Below, in pieces: positions 1 through 7,505 of a DNA stretch of 64,000 nt. Source of the stretch: Opitutaceae bacterium. GTDB lineage: Bacteria > Verrucomicrobiota > Verrucomicrobiia > Opitutales > Opitutaceae. The stretch lies in contig JAEUGY010000069.1 in NCBI GenBank assembly GCA_016794625.1, forward strand, positions 1 through 64,000. Reading direction: 5' to 3'. Within the stretch, counting starts at the first letter, position 1, and each line of letters begins with the position of its first letter. The position numbers and the translations under genes are program-made. The notes under the pieces are model-generated. The model did not search any database. It was given only the letters and a program-made list of their open reading frames with translations, and was not told the origin of the DNA.

Positions 1-1635
1 GATCGAGGCGTTGAGTTCGGCGCCGGATCGGCTGGTGTGCGTGTGCGCATCGGCAAAGAGGGCGTTCACCGCCTGCTCACCGAGGGTTTCGTAACGGGTG
101 GCGATCTGTTCGTTGAGGTCGACAAAGAGGACCTTCTCTTCCTCCGCCACGCGACGCGCCCAACCGCCATAGCTTTCACTTGCGCGGGCAATCCGTCCGT
201 CCTTCCACGTTTTTCTCGGCACGGGGGAGCAGAGCACGGGCGTCGCCCCGGCCGCTCGAATTTCCCGCACGGCCTGCCGGAGGTACCAGCCGTAGGTATG
301 CACGGTTTCATGACGGCCGGTGAGGAGATTCTCAATGGACTCCGTCTCCTCCCCCGTGCCTTTCAGGGTGCCCCGCGCACGTTCCCGGTCGTTCACGGCG
401 CTGGAGTCATTGTGACCAAACTGGAGCACGACGCAGTCCCCGGGCTTGACCAGAGTCAGCGCACGGGCGAGGTGACCCTGCGTGCGAAAGGTGCGGCTGC
501 TCAGGCCACCGATGGCACGGTTGACAAGGTTGAGCTTTTCCGGATCGACCCAGTCCGCGAGCGGTTCGCCCCAGCCCCATTCTCCCTGGGACCCGTCACC
601 CCGGCCGTTGCGCACCGTGGAATCACCCAGCAGCACGAGCGAGGGCAGCTGAGGGCGCTCCGGTTCCGGTAGGTTGAGCCATCCGATCCGGTCCGCCTCG
701 ACCGCCTTTCCTTTCGCGGACAGCCAGTCGCCCAGCAGTCCGGGGCGCAGGCCCTTGAGTCCCGCCACCACGAGGGAGGCATTGAGATCCGCGCCGGCCG
801 GCGAGGTGTGCGCGTAGTCGGTCGGAAAAAAGGCCTTGGTCGCCGCTTCACCTAGTTCCTGGTAGGCGTCCGCAATCAGGCGCGAATGATCGATCCACGG
901 CACGGCCTCTTGGTGGGCCAGAGCTCGTATCCACGCGCGGTAGTGGCCGCTGGCCCGCTCCACTTTGCCCTCCTTCCACAGGTTGCGCACGGTGAGCGAC
1001 ATCACCACAGGCCGGGCTCCCCGGGCCTTGGTCTCCGCCACCATCTGCCGCAGGTAGGAGCCAAAGGTACGGACCGTTTCCGGTTTCCCGGTCAGGGCAT
1101 TGACAATGTCCTGCGTCTCTTCCCCGAGTCCCGGCAACGACCCGCGGGCCCGCAGCGGACGGGTGGAGCCCGGCGGCTCCTCATTGATCGCACCGCCATC
1201 GTTGTGCCCAAACTGGAGCAGCACCACGTCGCCGGACTTCAGCTGCGACGCCACGCTGGCCCACAGTCCTTCGGTCACGTAGGTGCGACTCGAACGTCCG
1301 CCGCGCGCGCGGTTCGCGACGTTCACCCGCGCCGGGTCAAAGTAGTCGGCCAGTGGCACGCCCCAACCCTGATGCGGATTTCCACTGGATTTTGCCGCGG
1401 TCGAGTCGCCCACCACCCAGAGGGTCGGAAGCTCCGGCCGGATCGCCGGACCCACCGCGGCCGGATTGGCCGGCAGATCGGGAGGCGGCACGGAAGGGGA
1501 CGAAGGCGTCTGAGCGCCCAGCGCCACGGCAGCACTCAGCCAGATCGCCAGCCCACCGGTCGCGCGCAGACCACTCCGCCGCGTCAGGTGCAAACAACCC
1601 AGCCACCAGCGGGTCAGCCAAGGGAAACAGTTCAT
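1..1635 (-). CDS. Tandem SGNH/GDSL esterase, rhamnogalacturonan acetylesterase-like (3' end cut by window)
   Basis: The frame is open from an ATG at 1635 to the window edge (545 codons seen). An N-terminal hydrophobic stretch (about residues 25-42, ending ALGAQ) looks like a signal peptide or anchor. Two SGNH hydrolase domains follow. The first has block I VVGDSTAAKS (Ser about 78), block III QFGHNDGG and the C-terminal DYAHTSPAGA. The second repeats the plan with LLGDSTVRNG, QFGHNDSS and DAHTHTSRSGA. This is the CE12 rhamnogalacturonan acetylesterase pattern, so deacetylation of pectin or another acetylated plant polysaccharide outside the cytoplasm is likely. In the second domain the Asp-His spacing is one residue longer than in the first (D-A-H-T-H against D-Y-A-H). 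Family is well supported, substrate is inferred. The true C-terminus lies outside the window. Confidence 0.85.
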   Translation of the reverse strand, partial: MNCFPWLTRWWLGCLHLTRRSGLRATGGLAIWLSAAVALGAQTPSSPSVPPPDLPANPAAVGPAIRPELPTLWVVGDSTAAKSSGNPHQGWGVPLADYFDPARVNVANRARGGRSSRTYVTEGLWASVASQLKSGDVVLLQFGHNDGGAINEEPPGSTRPLRARGSLPGLGEETQDIVNALTGKPETVRTFGSYLRQMVAETKARGARPVVMSLTVRNLWKEGKVERASGHYRAWIRALAHQEAVPWIDHSRLIADAYQELGEAATKAFFPTDYAHTSPAGADLNASLVVAGLKGLRPGLLGDWLSAKGKAVEADRIGWLNLPEPERPQLPSLVLLGDSTVRNGRGDGSQGEWGWGEPLADWVDPEKLNLVNRAIGGLSSRTFRTQGHLARALTLVKPGDCVVLQFGHNDSSAVNDRERARGTLKGTGEETESIENLLTGRHETVHTYGWYLRQAVREIRAAGATPVLCSPVPRKTWKDGRIARASESYGGWARRVAEEEKVLFVDLNEQIATRYETLGEQAVNALFADAHTHTSRSGAELNASI

Positions 1636-1754
1636 CGGGGGAAGAAAGCGCCCCGAAGCCAGTCCTCGCCCGGAGCGAGCAGACCCTGCCCGGCTGGCCC
1701 CGGGGCCGCAACCCTTTCAGGCGCGGCCGTGGGTCAGACAGTCGGAACTCGGGC

Positions 1755-1773
1755 GCGGGGCACTGCACCCCGC
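1755..1773 (-). terminator. Possible hairpin downstream of ohr
   Basis: GCGGGG at 1755-1760 pairs with CCCCGC at 1768-1773 around a 7-nt loop, 15 bases past the ohr stop codon. There is no U tract, so termination is only a suggestion. Confidence 0.25.
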
Positions 1774-1787
1774 TCCCGGCGAAAGGA

Positions 1788-2225
1788 TCAATCCACCACC
1801 AAAGTCACCGTGGCGTCACCACGCAGGGCCCGCGAGTAGGGACAGCTTTTGTGCGCCGCATTCATGAGGGTCTGCACCTGGGCGCGCTCAAACCCTGGCA
1901 TGCTGGCATGGAGTTCCACCGCCAGGCGGTTGCCGCCGGAACCGTCCTCCACCAAGCTCACCCGGGCGCGCACGATGGAGTCCTCGGCCACGGTGCCAAA
2001 TTTCTTTGCCGCACTGATCAGCGCGCCGTGGTAGCAGACTGAATACACAGCGGCGAACAGCAGTTCGGGGTTCGGGCCGAGACGCTCCGCGCCGCGAACC
2101 AGGGGGTTGCCGAGCGTCAGGTCGAGCAGGCCGTCAGGACTCAACACCGAGCCGGAACGTCCTCCCTTGGAGATCGCTTCGGCGGAGAGGAGAGGCTTGG
2201 TGACGGATTCGGTGAGAAGGGCCAT
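1788..2225 (-). CDS. ohr: Organic hydroperoxide resistance protein (Ohr, OsmC/Ohr family)
   Basis: This is a 145-aa thiol peroxidase that reduces organic and fatty-acid hydroperoxides, normally recycled by lipoylated proteins. Both catalytic cysteines are visible: Cys64 in NPELLFAAVYSVCYHGA and Cys128 in HKSCPYSRA. Arg23 (GGRSG) and Glu54 of the active site are in their expected places, and the length matches the family (about 140 aa). The start at 2225 is chosen because the Ohr fold begins there and a GGAGG sits about 10 bases upstream. The longer open frame upstream has no homology-like content. It is divergent from the Lrp gene. A MarR-type OhrR regulator, common beside ohr, is not seen here. 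Confidence 0.93.
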   Translation of the reverse strand: MALLTESVTKPLLSAEAISKGGRSGSVLSPDGLLDLTLGNPLVRGAERLGPNPELLFAAVYSVCYHGALISAAKKFGTVAEDSIVRARVSLVEDGSGGNRLAVELHASMPGFERAQVQTLMNAAHKSCPYSRALRGDATVTLVVD

Positions 2226-2448
2226 GGTTGATCGCCTCCGAGCTTCGGTGTCAAAACGGAGTCCGGCGTCGTGCCGCACACCGGACTCCGTCTGCGACCG
2301 TGAGGTACGCAAGAGTGGTCGGGGCTGACCCGGACTGTAGCCCCAACGAGCCGGCCCGGCCATGGGGTGTACCGCTACCCGAACCGCGGGCCGATCGACC
2401 CAGGAACGAAGTCACAGGCTGGCTGGGCGCCAGAAACGGGATTTATTC

Positions 2449-2484
2449 TTGAATTTACGAACTATCTCAGGATTTTATTTCGTC
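2449..2484 (+). promoter_or_regulatory. Candidate promoter of the Lrp gene
   Basis: An AT-rich patch in otherwise GC-rich DNA holds TTGAAT at 2449-2454 and ATTTTA at 2472-2477, 17 bases apart. The expected transcription start would fall at or next to the ATG at 2485, and no Shine-Dalgarno is visible. That would make the transcript leaderless or nearly so. Inference from sequence only. Confidence 0.35.
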
Positions 2485-2937
2485 ATGGACGAATTTGACC
2501 GCAAAATAATCGACCTGCTGCAAAGGGATGGCCGGCTCGCGCAAACCACCATTGCTGCGGAGGTGGGGCTTTCCGTTTCGGCGGTCAACGAACGCGTCCG
2601 CCGGTTGTTGCAGGAAGAAGCCATCACCATTCGCGCCATCGCGGACCCCAAGGCGGTGGGCTGTGAGGTGCTGGCCTTTGTCATGATCCTCTTGGGCCGA
2701 CCGGATGATGACGGTCCATTCCGCTCGGCCATCGCCAAGATCCCGGAGGTGCTGGAGGCCCACCATGTGACGGGTGAGTGGTCCTACTTGTTGAAGGTGC
2801 GCACGGCATCGGTTGCGACGCTGGAAACGTTGCTCGGCCGGAAGATCAAGGTCATCCCGGGCATTACGCGCAGCCTCACCTCCATCGCGCTGTCGAGTCC
2901 GAAGGAAACCACGGTCGTGCCAACCCGGGTGTCGTGA
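2485..2937 (+). CDS. Lrp/AsnC family transcriptional regulator
   Basis: This 150-aa DNA-binding regulator probably senses an amino acid. It opens with the typical Lrp start MDEFDRKIIDLLQRDGR. The winged helix-turn-helix spans about residues 1-60 (recognition helix around VSAVNERVRRL). A RAM/AsnC ligand domain follows, with the conserved VTGEWSYLLKV segment near residues 95-105. Length is usual for the family. The longer frame starting at 2362 is not used because the family fold begins at 2485. The stop codon overlaps the GTG start of the LysE-type exporter by four bases (GTGA), so the two are translated together. By analogy with Lrp-LysE pairs, it likely controls that exporter. Confidence 0.92.
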   Translation: MDEFDRKIIDLLQRDGRLAQTTIAAEVGLSVSAVNERVRRLLQEEAITIRAIADPKAVGCEVLAFVMILLGRPDDDGPFRSAIAKIPEVLEAHHVTGEWSYLLKVRTASVATLETLLGRKIKVIPGITRSLTSIALSSPKETTVVPTRVS

Positions 2938-3548
2938 GTCTGCTCGCATCCTACCTGCAAGGCGCCGCGCTGGGGCTGCTGCTCGCAGTCCAGGTGGGGC
3001 CGATCAGCCTGCTGTGCGTGCGGCAGGCGTTGGGGCACGGCTTCGGCGCGGGGTTGGCGGTTGGGTTGGGGGCAACGCTGGCGGATTTTCTCTATGCTTC
3101 GGTGGCGGCGCTCGGTTTGGGTGGATTGGGGAACGCGTTGACGGCGTGGACCGGCTGGCTGCAAGGGGCCGGCGGGGTGCTGCTAATGCTCTACGGCTAC
3201 CGCGGCTGGCGGACGCGCCATCGACCGACGGCGGCGGCGAGTCTGCGGGCAGGCCGGCGGGCCTTTGTCGCTTCATTGATGCTCACACTGACCAATCCGC
3301 TGACGATCCTCTTTTTCGCGAGTGTGCTGGCGAGTCTCGGCGTGGCCGGGCAGGGTCCGGTCGCAGGTCTGGCCGTCGCGAGCGGTCTCGCCACCACCAC
3401 GCTCCTGTGGATGGCGCTGCTCGCGCTGCTCGCGGACCGCGTGGGCCGCTGGCTCTCGCCCGCACGACTGGTCGCGGTCAACGGCGCGGCCAGTCTCCTG
3501 CTGGGGGTGCTGGGGGCCGGGCTGTGCATCCGGGCCGGCACCGCTTGA
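2934..3548 (+). CDS. LysE/RhtB family amino-acid exporter
   Basis: A 204-aa inner-membrane exporter of the LysE superfamily, which exports amino acids such as lysine, threonine or homoserine. The N-terminus has the family signature VQVGPISLLCVRQALGHG followed by GLGATLADFLYA. About six hydrophobic segments cover the rest, including LTLTNPLTILFFASVLA and the C-terminal VNGAASLLLGVLGAGLCI. The start is GTG at 2934, overlapping the upstream Lrp stop. Upstream in-frame codons lie within the lrp gene and read as shadow sequence. Substrate cannot be told from sequence. Coupling to the regulator suggests substrate-responsive expression. Confidence 0.9.
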   Translation: MSLLASYLQGAALGLLLAVQVGPISLLCVRQALGHGFGAGLAVGLGATLADFLYASVAALGLGGLGNALTAWTGWLQGAGGVLLMLYGYRGWRTRHRPTAAASLRAGRRAFVASLMLTLTNPLTILFFASVLASLGVAGQGPVAGLAVASGLATTTLLWMALLALLADRVGRWLSPARLVAVNGAASLLLGVLGAGLCIRAGTA

Positions 3549-3549
3549 A

Positions 3550-3574
3550 CCGGCGCAGGGCTGGTCAGCGCCGG
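3550..3574. terminator. Hairpin between convergent genes
   Basis: CCGGCGC (3550-3556) pairs with GCGCCGG (3568-3574) over an 11-nt loop, just after the exporter stop and overlapping the end of the convergent hydrolase gene. It has no U tract. Confidence 0.3.
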
Positions 3575-4371
3575 GACTGGCTGATGGCAAAGTCGAGCAG
3601 CTCTTCGTTTTGGAAGAAACCGGACCAGCGATTGTGTCCCTGCCCGCGGGCGACGATCAGCTTCACCTGACCGCCCTGGGCGAAATAACGCGTACGGAGC
3701 TCCAAGCTGTTGTCCTCCAGCGGTACCACCAAGTCGACGTCCCCATGGATGAGAATCATGGGCACCCGGGCGCGCGCCAGTCCGGCCAGTCGATCGATGG
3801 GATTGTGCTCCGCCAGCTCCGCCTCCAGCTGGCGCGCGGTCAGGCCGTAGGCTCCGCAGGCTTTGGCCAAGCCGGGATAACTCACGAGATTGCACACGGG
3901 GTAAATGCCGACAAAGCCCGCCACCTTTTCGGGATTCTCCGCCGCCCAATTGAGGGCCATCAATCCGCCGCGGCTGCGTCCGAGGAGCACCGGGGTGGTG
4001 GAAAAACCGCGACGCTCGGTCAGCTCCCGGTAGAGTGCCGTGAAGCCGGCCCGTCCCTCCGGGCTGCCAAAGGACTCGCCCACATCGATCCCGGCAATGG
4101 CGATCCCGGCCTTGATCAAGCGTTCAAACATCCAGCGCTCTTCCTGATCCGGCAGACCGGGCAGGGTGGGTGCGTACCAGACCCAGGGCTGGCGGCGATC
4201 ACCGGCATTTCTGGCGGAGGGACGGATGATGAACGCCTCGCGGTCCTCGAGCTGAAAGGACTCCCCGGGAATCGGGAGAACCTTGGCCCGCCCCGAGGAC
4301 TGGGCAGATAGGAAGGTCGCGGCCGAGGACAGCAGGACGGAGAAAAGACAGATTCGGAGGGGGAGGCTCAT
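3565..4371 (-). CDS. Secreted alpha/beta hydrolase
   Basis: A 268-aa protein with a cleavable signal peptide (MSLPLRICLFSVLLSSAATFLSAQ). The alpha/beta-hydrolase triad is readable: nucleophile Ser133 in GRSRGG, acid in HGDVD (Asp213), and His246 in GQGHN. The layout resembles prolyl-oligopeptidase-like or esterase-type hydrolases that Verrucomicrobiota secrete, but no substrate signature is clear. The start at 4371 is chosen because it begins the signal peptide. The longer frame to 4503 adds only a low-complexity stretch. It is convergent with lysE and is preceded by the repeat block at 4.5-4.9 kb, so it is likely transcribed alone. Confidence 0.8.
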   Translation of the reverse strand: MSLPLRICLFSVLLSSAATFLSAQSSGRAKVLPIPGESFQLEDREAFIIRPSARNAGDRRQPWVWYAPTLPGLPDQEERWMFERLIKAGIAIAGIDVGESFGSPEGRAGFTALYRELTERRGFSTTPVLLGRSRGGLMALNWAAENPEKVAGFVGIYPVCNLVSYPGLAKACGAYGLTARQLEAELAEHNPIDRLAGLARARVPMILIHGDVDLVVPLEDNSLELRTRYFAQGGQVKLIVARGQGHNRWSGFFQNEELLDFAISQSRR

Positions 4372-4543
4372 GGATCGAGGGGTCACCGCACGGCGCCGAG
4401 CCTCCACGAAATTCGGACCAGAGCAATCCCGCCGTGCCCCGGCTGAATTCCCGCCACCGGGTCCGCCGGCTGCAGCAAGGGACGTCTGGCTAGCACGACC
4501 CACGCTGCCGAACCGCAGCAGCTACGACGGGCCCCCGAAGGGC

Positions 4544-4862
4544 AAAATCCGCCTGTCCCTTATGGGTACCCCTCTCAGGTCGAAATCCGCCTGTCCCTTA
4601 TACGCTCCCTCTTGAGACTGCCTCCATCCACCTGACGCTCGTTCCGGCACGCGCCGAAGCTCCGTCTCCCGCGGTCGGGGAGTCGCGCAGGGTGCCTCCT
4701 CGGTCAGACGCATAATCGGCCTGTCCCTTACGCGCCCTCGTGAGCGATGGGGTTATTCGACCTGTCCCTTCTTTTGGCCGCTCGAAGCGGTCGCCGCGCC
4801 GGTGGCTGTGTCGTCGTTCGCAGGCCGAGCGGAGGGTGACCCAAATCGACCTGTCCCTACTT
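4544..4862 (-). repeat. Block of five dispersed-repeat copies (CCTGTCCCTT orientation)
   Basis: Five copies of a 20-bp element read (A/G)AATC(C/G)(G/A)CCTGTCCCTT on the plus strand: 4544-4563, 4582-4601, 4712-4731, 4753-4772 and 4843-4862. The last two sit in an imperfect tandem duplication of about 90 bp. After each core the same string follows, with CTTTTGGC, TCGAAGC, GTCGCCG, CCGGTGGC and GTCGTCGTTCG in the same order, ending near 4822 and 4920. The same motif occurs at 51.0-51.3 kb and on both sides of the RAYT transposase (59.7 and 61.1 kb). The flanking 4372-4543 and 4863-4935 hold no gene I can support. Confidence 0.8.
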
Positions 4863-4935
4863 TTTGGCGTTCGAAGCAGTCGCCGTCGGTTGCTGACCGG
4901 TGGCGATGCCGTCGTTCGTACGCTCCGTGGACCGA

Positions 4936-7380
4936 CTAGGGTATGGCGGGCTGGGGGTCGAGGCGTGGAGGGGCGGGAACCTCGGCGTGGGGGGCCCAGG
5001 GCGCTCCGCTGTCGATCCAGATCCGCAGCCGTTCGATCTCCGCGGGACTCAGCGGGGGATAGGTTTCACGCCGGTCCAACGGGGGCATCTCCAGGTCCTC
5101 GATTCGTCCTTTCACATAGTTCAGCAGCGCGCTGTCTTCAGCGTAGCCGGGAATGATTGCCGGTTCCCCACTCGCTCCGCCCTTGAGTAGCAGCTCACGG
5201 CTGGCGAGGGAGAACTCACCCTTGGTCTTTTTGTCGCCGTGGCATTCCGCGCAGGACCGTTGAAACAGGGGCCGGATGTCGCGCTCAAAGTCCACGGGGC
5301 CCGCCCTCGCCGCTTCCGTCCCCGGCTGCGCCTCCCGGCCCGGGCGCTTGGGCTCCGCGGCGGTGCGGGCATACGCTTCGATCTGGGCGAGCGCCGCCGG
5401 CCGTCGGGGCAAGGGTCGGACGGGTTCGAGTGTCAGCAACAGCGCCAGGGTCGCCCAGGCCGTGCCTCCCTGCGAAATCCACTGATCCTTGCCATGGGGA
5501 AACTGTCCATCGAAGTGCGGCTGAAAGGGCCACACTCGGCTGCGCACCCACCAGGAGCCATCCTCGAACTGGGTCCGCAGCAGATACGCCACACCGCGCT
5601 GGTAAACAGGGTCGGTCACCGGCATCGCAGCCGCTTCGTGCAGGGCATACAAGGCCAGTCCTGTGGCCCACGCATCGCTGTCCAATCCTGGAAGTTGTGC
5701 CCAGCCGCCATCCGGTCGCTGGGTGGCGACGAGCTGCTCCACTCGCGCGGGCTCCACACGGTCGGAGGACACCCCACTCCATCGCAGCCCCAGCAGTTGA
5801 AACACGCGCTCGTTGTGCTGGGACGGTTGCTGCCGCGCCAGCCACGCCGCGGACCTGGCCTGCGAGTCAGCCACCTCGGCGTCAAAACCCTCCGGGGCAT
5901 AGTCTCGCACCGCCAGCGCCGCCCATGCCGTGGCCACGATCGGGCCGTCCTCCATCGGCGGCCGGCGGTCAAAACTCACCCACGCGCCCTCGCGGCGCTG
6001 CAGGCGCAGCACATACCGCACGATCGCATCCGTGGTCTCATCCCGCGGGTAGCGCACGGCCGAGAGCCCAAAGAAGCCATAACCCGCGCTGACAAAAACA
6101 TCCGGGAGGGGGGCGCGCAGCTGTCGGGCCCGCTCGGCCGACTTCCCCCACATATCCCGATGGGCCGTCAGGCGCTGACCAATTTCGTGTTCATCCACCG
6201 GGAACCCTCGATCGCGTGCCATTTCGATGGCCACCGCCGGGAGATCCTGTCCATGGCAGGAGATGCACTGCGCCTTCTGGACAAACGCATTGTTCAAAAA
6301 GGCCCGCGAACTGCGCTGGAGCAGGTGAAGGGCGGCGGGCACACGCTCCCGGACCAAAGCCACGCGTTCCGCCCACGCCTCCGGCACGGCACGCTCCGGG
6401 ATACGCTTCTCGCGGCGGTGAACCGATGGTTTCGCCCCCTGCGTGCGCAGGTACTCCGACAAGGGCGAATGCGGACCCATGCGCAGGGCAAAGTCGAGCG
6501 CGGTCACGCCCGCGTCGTTGGCTGTAGTGACCTTGACCCCACGTTCAACGAGCCGGCGCGCGACCGCCGGATCGCCGGGATCGTTGTAAGCGGACCACAC
6601 CATCGGCGGCGTCCCATGACCCTCCGGCGAACGCAGGCCCAGATCGCTTCCGCGCTCGATCAGCTCAAGCGCCACCGCCGGATGTCCGGCGTACAATGCC
6701 GTGTTCAAGGCATGCCCCGCGAAACCGCCATCACGATTGGGATCGGCGCCACGGTCGAGCAGCAGCCGCACGGTGGTCAGGTCACCCATGAGCGCCGCGG
6801 CGACCACCGGTGGATACGCCTTCTCGGGATCGACCTGGACTCCCTTCGCCAGCAACAGGTCGATCGTCCGGCGATTGCCAGCCTGGATCGCATAGTTGAG
6901 AATCACCGAACGACCCACCGGCCCATGCGCCCGCGGGTCGACCCCGGCGGCGATCAGGCGTTCCACCGATTCGAAACCCTCCGGATGCGCCACCGCTACG
7001 CTCAGCGGGGTCATCGATAACCGAGAGCGCACCTCAGGCGCCGCCCCCGCGGCGAGCAGCAGCCGCACGATCTCCGCGTGACCGGCGCCATAAAGGAGGG
7101 GCGTCGCTTCCGCCGCATTCCGGACATTCACGTCCGCTCCCGCGCCCACCAGCGCCTCCACCGCCGCCACGTCGTGGTTCAACGCCGCGAAGTGCAGCGC
7201 GGTGTTGCCGGCGCCATCCCGCAGGTTCACCTCCGACGGTTCACGCAGCAGTTCCCTCCAGCGCGCGGTGTCTTTGCGCCGCACCGCGTGCATCACATCA
7301 CCGGCCGCCCCGAGGGGCGCGACCGCACCACCAAGCCAGAGCAGGGCCACAAAGGCAGAGGCCAACGAAGAACGGTTCAT
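4936..7380 (-). CDS. Ankyrin-repeat / terpenoid-cyclase-like / planctomycete-type cytochrome c fusion, secreted
   Basis: An 814-aa multidomain protein. A signal peptide (residues 1-25) is followed by ankyrin repeats to about residue 320, for example NTALHFAALNHDVAAVEALV and TPLLYGAGHAEIVRLLLAAG. A first c-type haem motif, CISCH, is near residue 370. A helical-repeat region (about 430-640) resembles prenyltransferase/squalene-cyclase repeats, with QRPDGGWAQ and FEDGSWWV. A second haem motif CAECH near 710 lies in a planctomycete-type cytochrome c domain (FERDIRPLFQRSCAECHGD, then LEMPPLDRRE). The start at 7380 begins the signal peptide; an in-frame ATG six codons upstream is possible. An extracytoplasmic electron-transfer or redox role is inferred from the two haem sites. 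Its partners are unknown, and neighbours give no clear operon. Confidence 0.8.
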   Translation of the reverse strand: MNRSSLASAFVALLWLGGAVAPLGAAGDVMHAVRRKDTARWRELLREPSEVNLRDGAGNTALHFAALNHDVAAVEALVGAGADVNVRNAAEATPLLYGAGHAEIVRLLLAAGAAPEVRSRLSMTPLSVAVAHPEGFESVERLIAAGVDPRAHGPVGRSVILNYAIQAGNRRTIDLLLAKGVQVDPEKAYPPVVAAALMGDLTTVRLLLDRGADPNRDGGFAGHALNTALYAGHPAVALELIERGSDLGLRSPEGHGTPPMVWSAYNDPGDPAVARRLVERGVKVTTANDAGVTALDFALRMGPHSPLSEYLRTQGAKPSVHRREKRIPERAVPEAWAERVALVRERVPAALHLLQRSSRAFLNNAFVQKAQCISCHGQDLPAVAIEMARDRGFPVDEHEIGQRLTAHRDMWGKSAERARQLRAPLPDVFVSAGYGFFGLSAVRYPRDETTDAIVRYVLRLQRREGAWVSFDRRPPMEDGPIVATAWAALAVRDYAPEGFDAEVADSQARSAAWLARQQPSQHNERVFQLLGLRWSGVSSDRVEPARVEQLVATQRPDGGWAQLPGLDSDAWATGLALYALHEAAAMPVTDPVYQRGVAYLLRTQFEDGSWWVRSRVWPFQPHFDGQFPHGKDQWISQGGTAWATLALLLTLEPVRPLPRRPAALAQIEAYARTAAEPKRPGREAQPGTEAARAGPVDFERDIRPLFQRSCAECHGDKKTKGEFSLASRELLLKGGASGEPAIIPGYAEDSALLNYVKGRIEDLEMPPLDRRETYPPLSPAEIERLRIWIDSGAPWAPHAEVPAPPRLDPQPAIP

Positions 7381-7505
7381 GGGATTCCAGTCATCCAAAC
7401 AAGGCTACACCGCCGGGGGGGGTGGCGGACACGGCGGCAGACGCTGGCAGGCACGGGACGGACAATCGAGCCCGGAATGACGCCGAACCTGTCCCCAAAC
7501 GAACC

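Noticed and set aside
5239..7020. 593-aa plus-strand reading frame
   Set aside because: Antisense to the ankyrin/cytochrome gene; no recognisable domain.
7488..7496. Repeat core CCTGTCCCC
   Set aside because: Too short, no flanking match.
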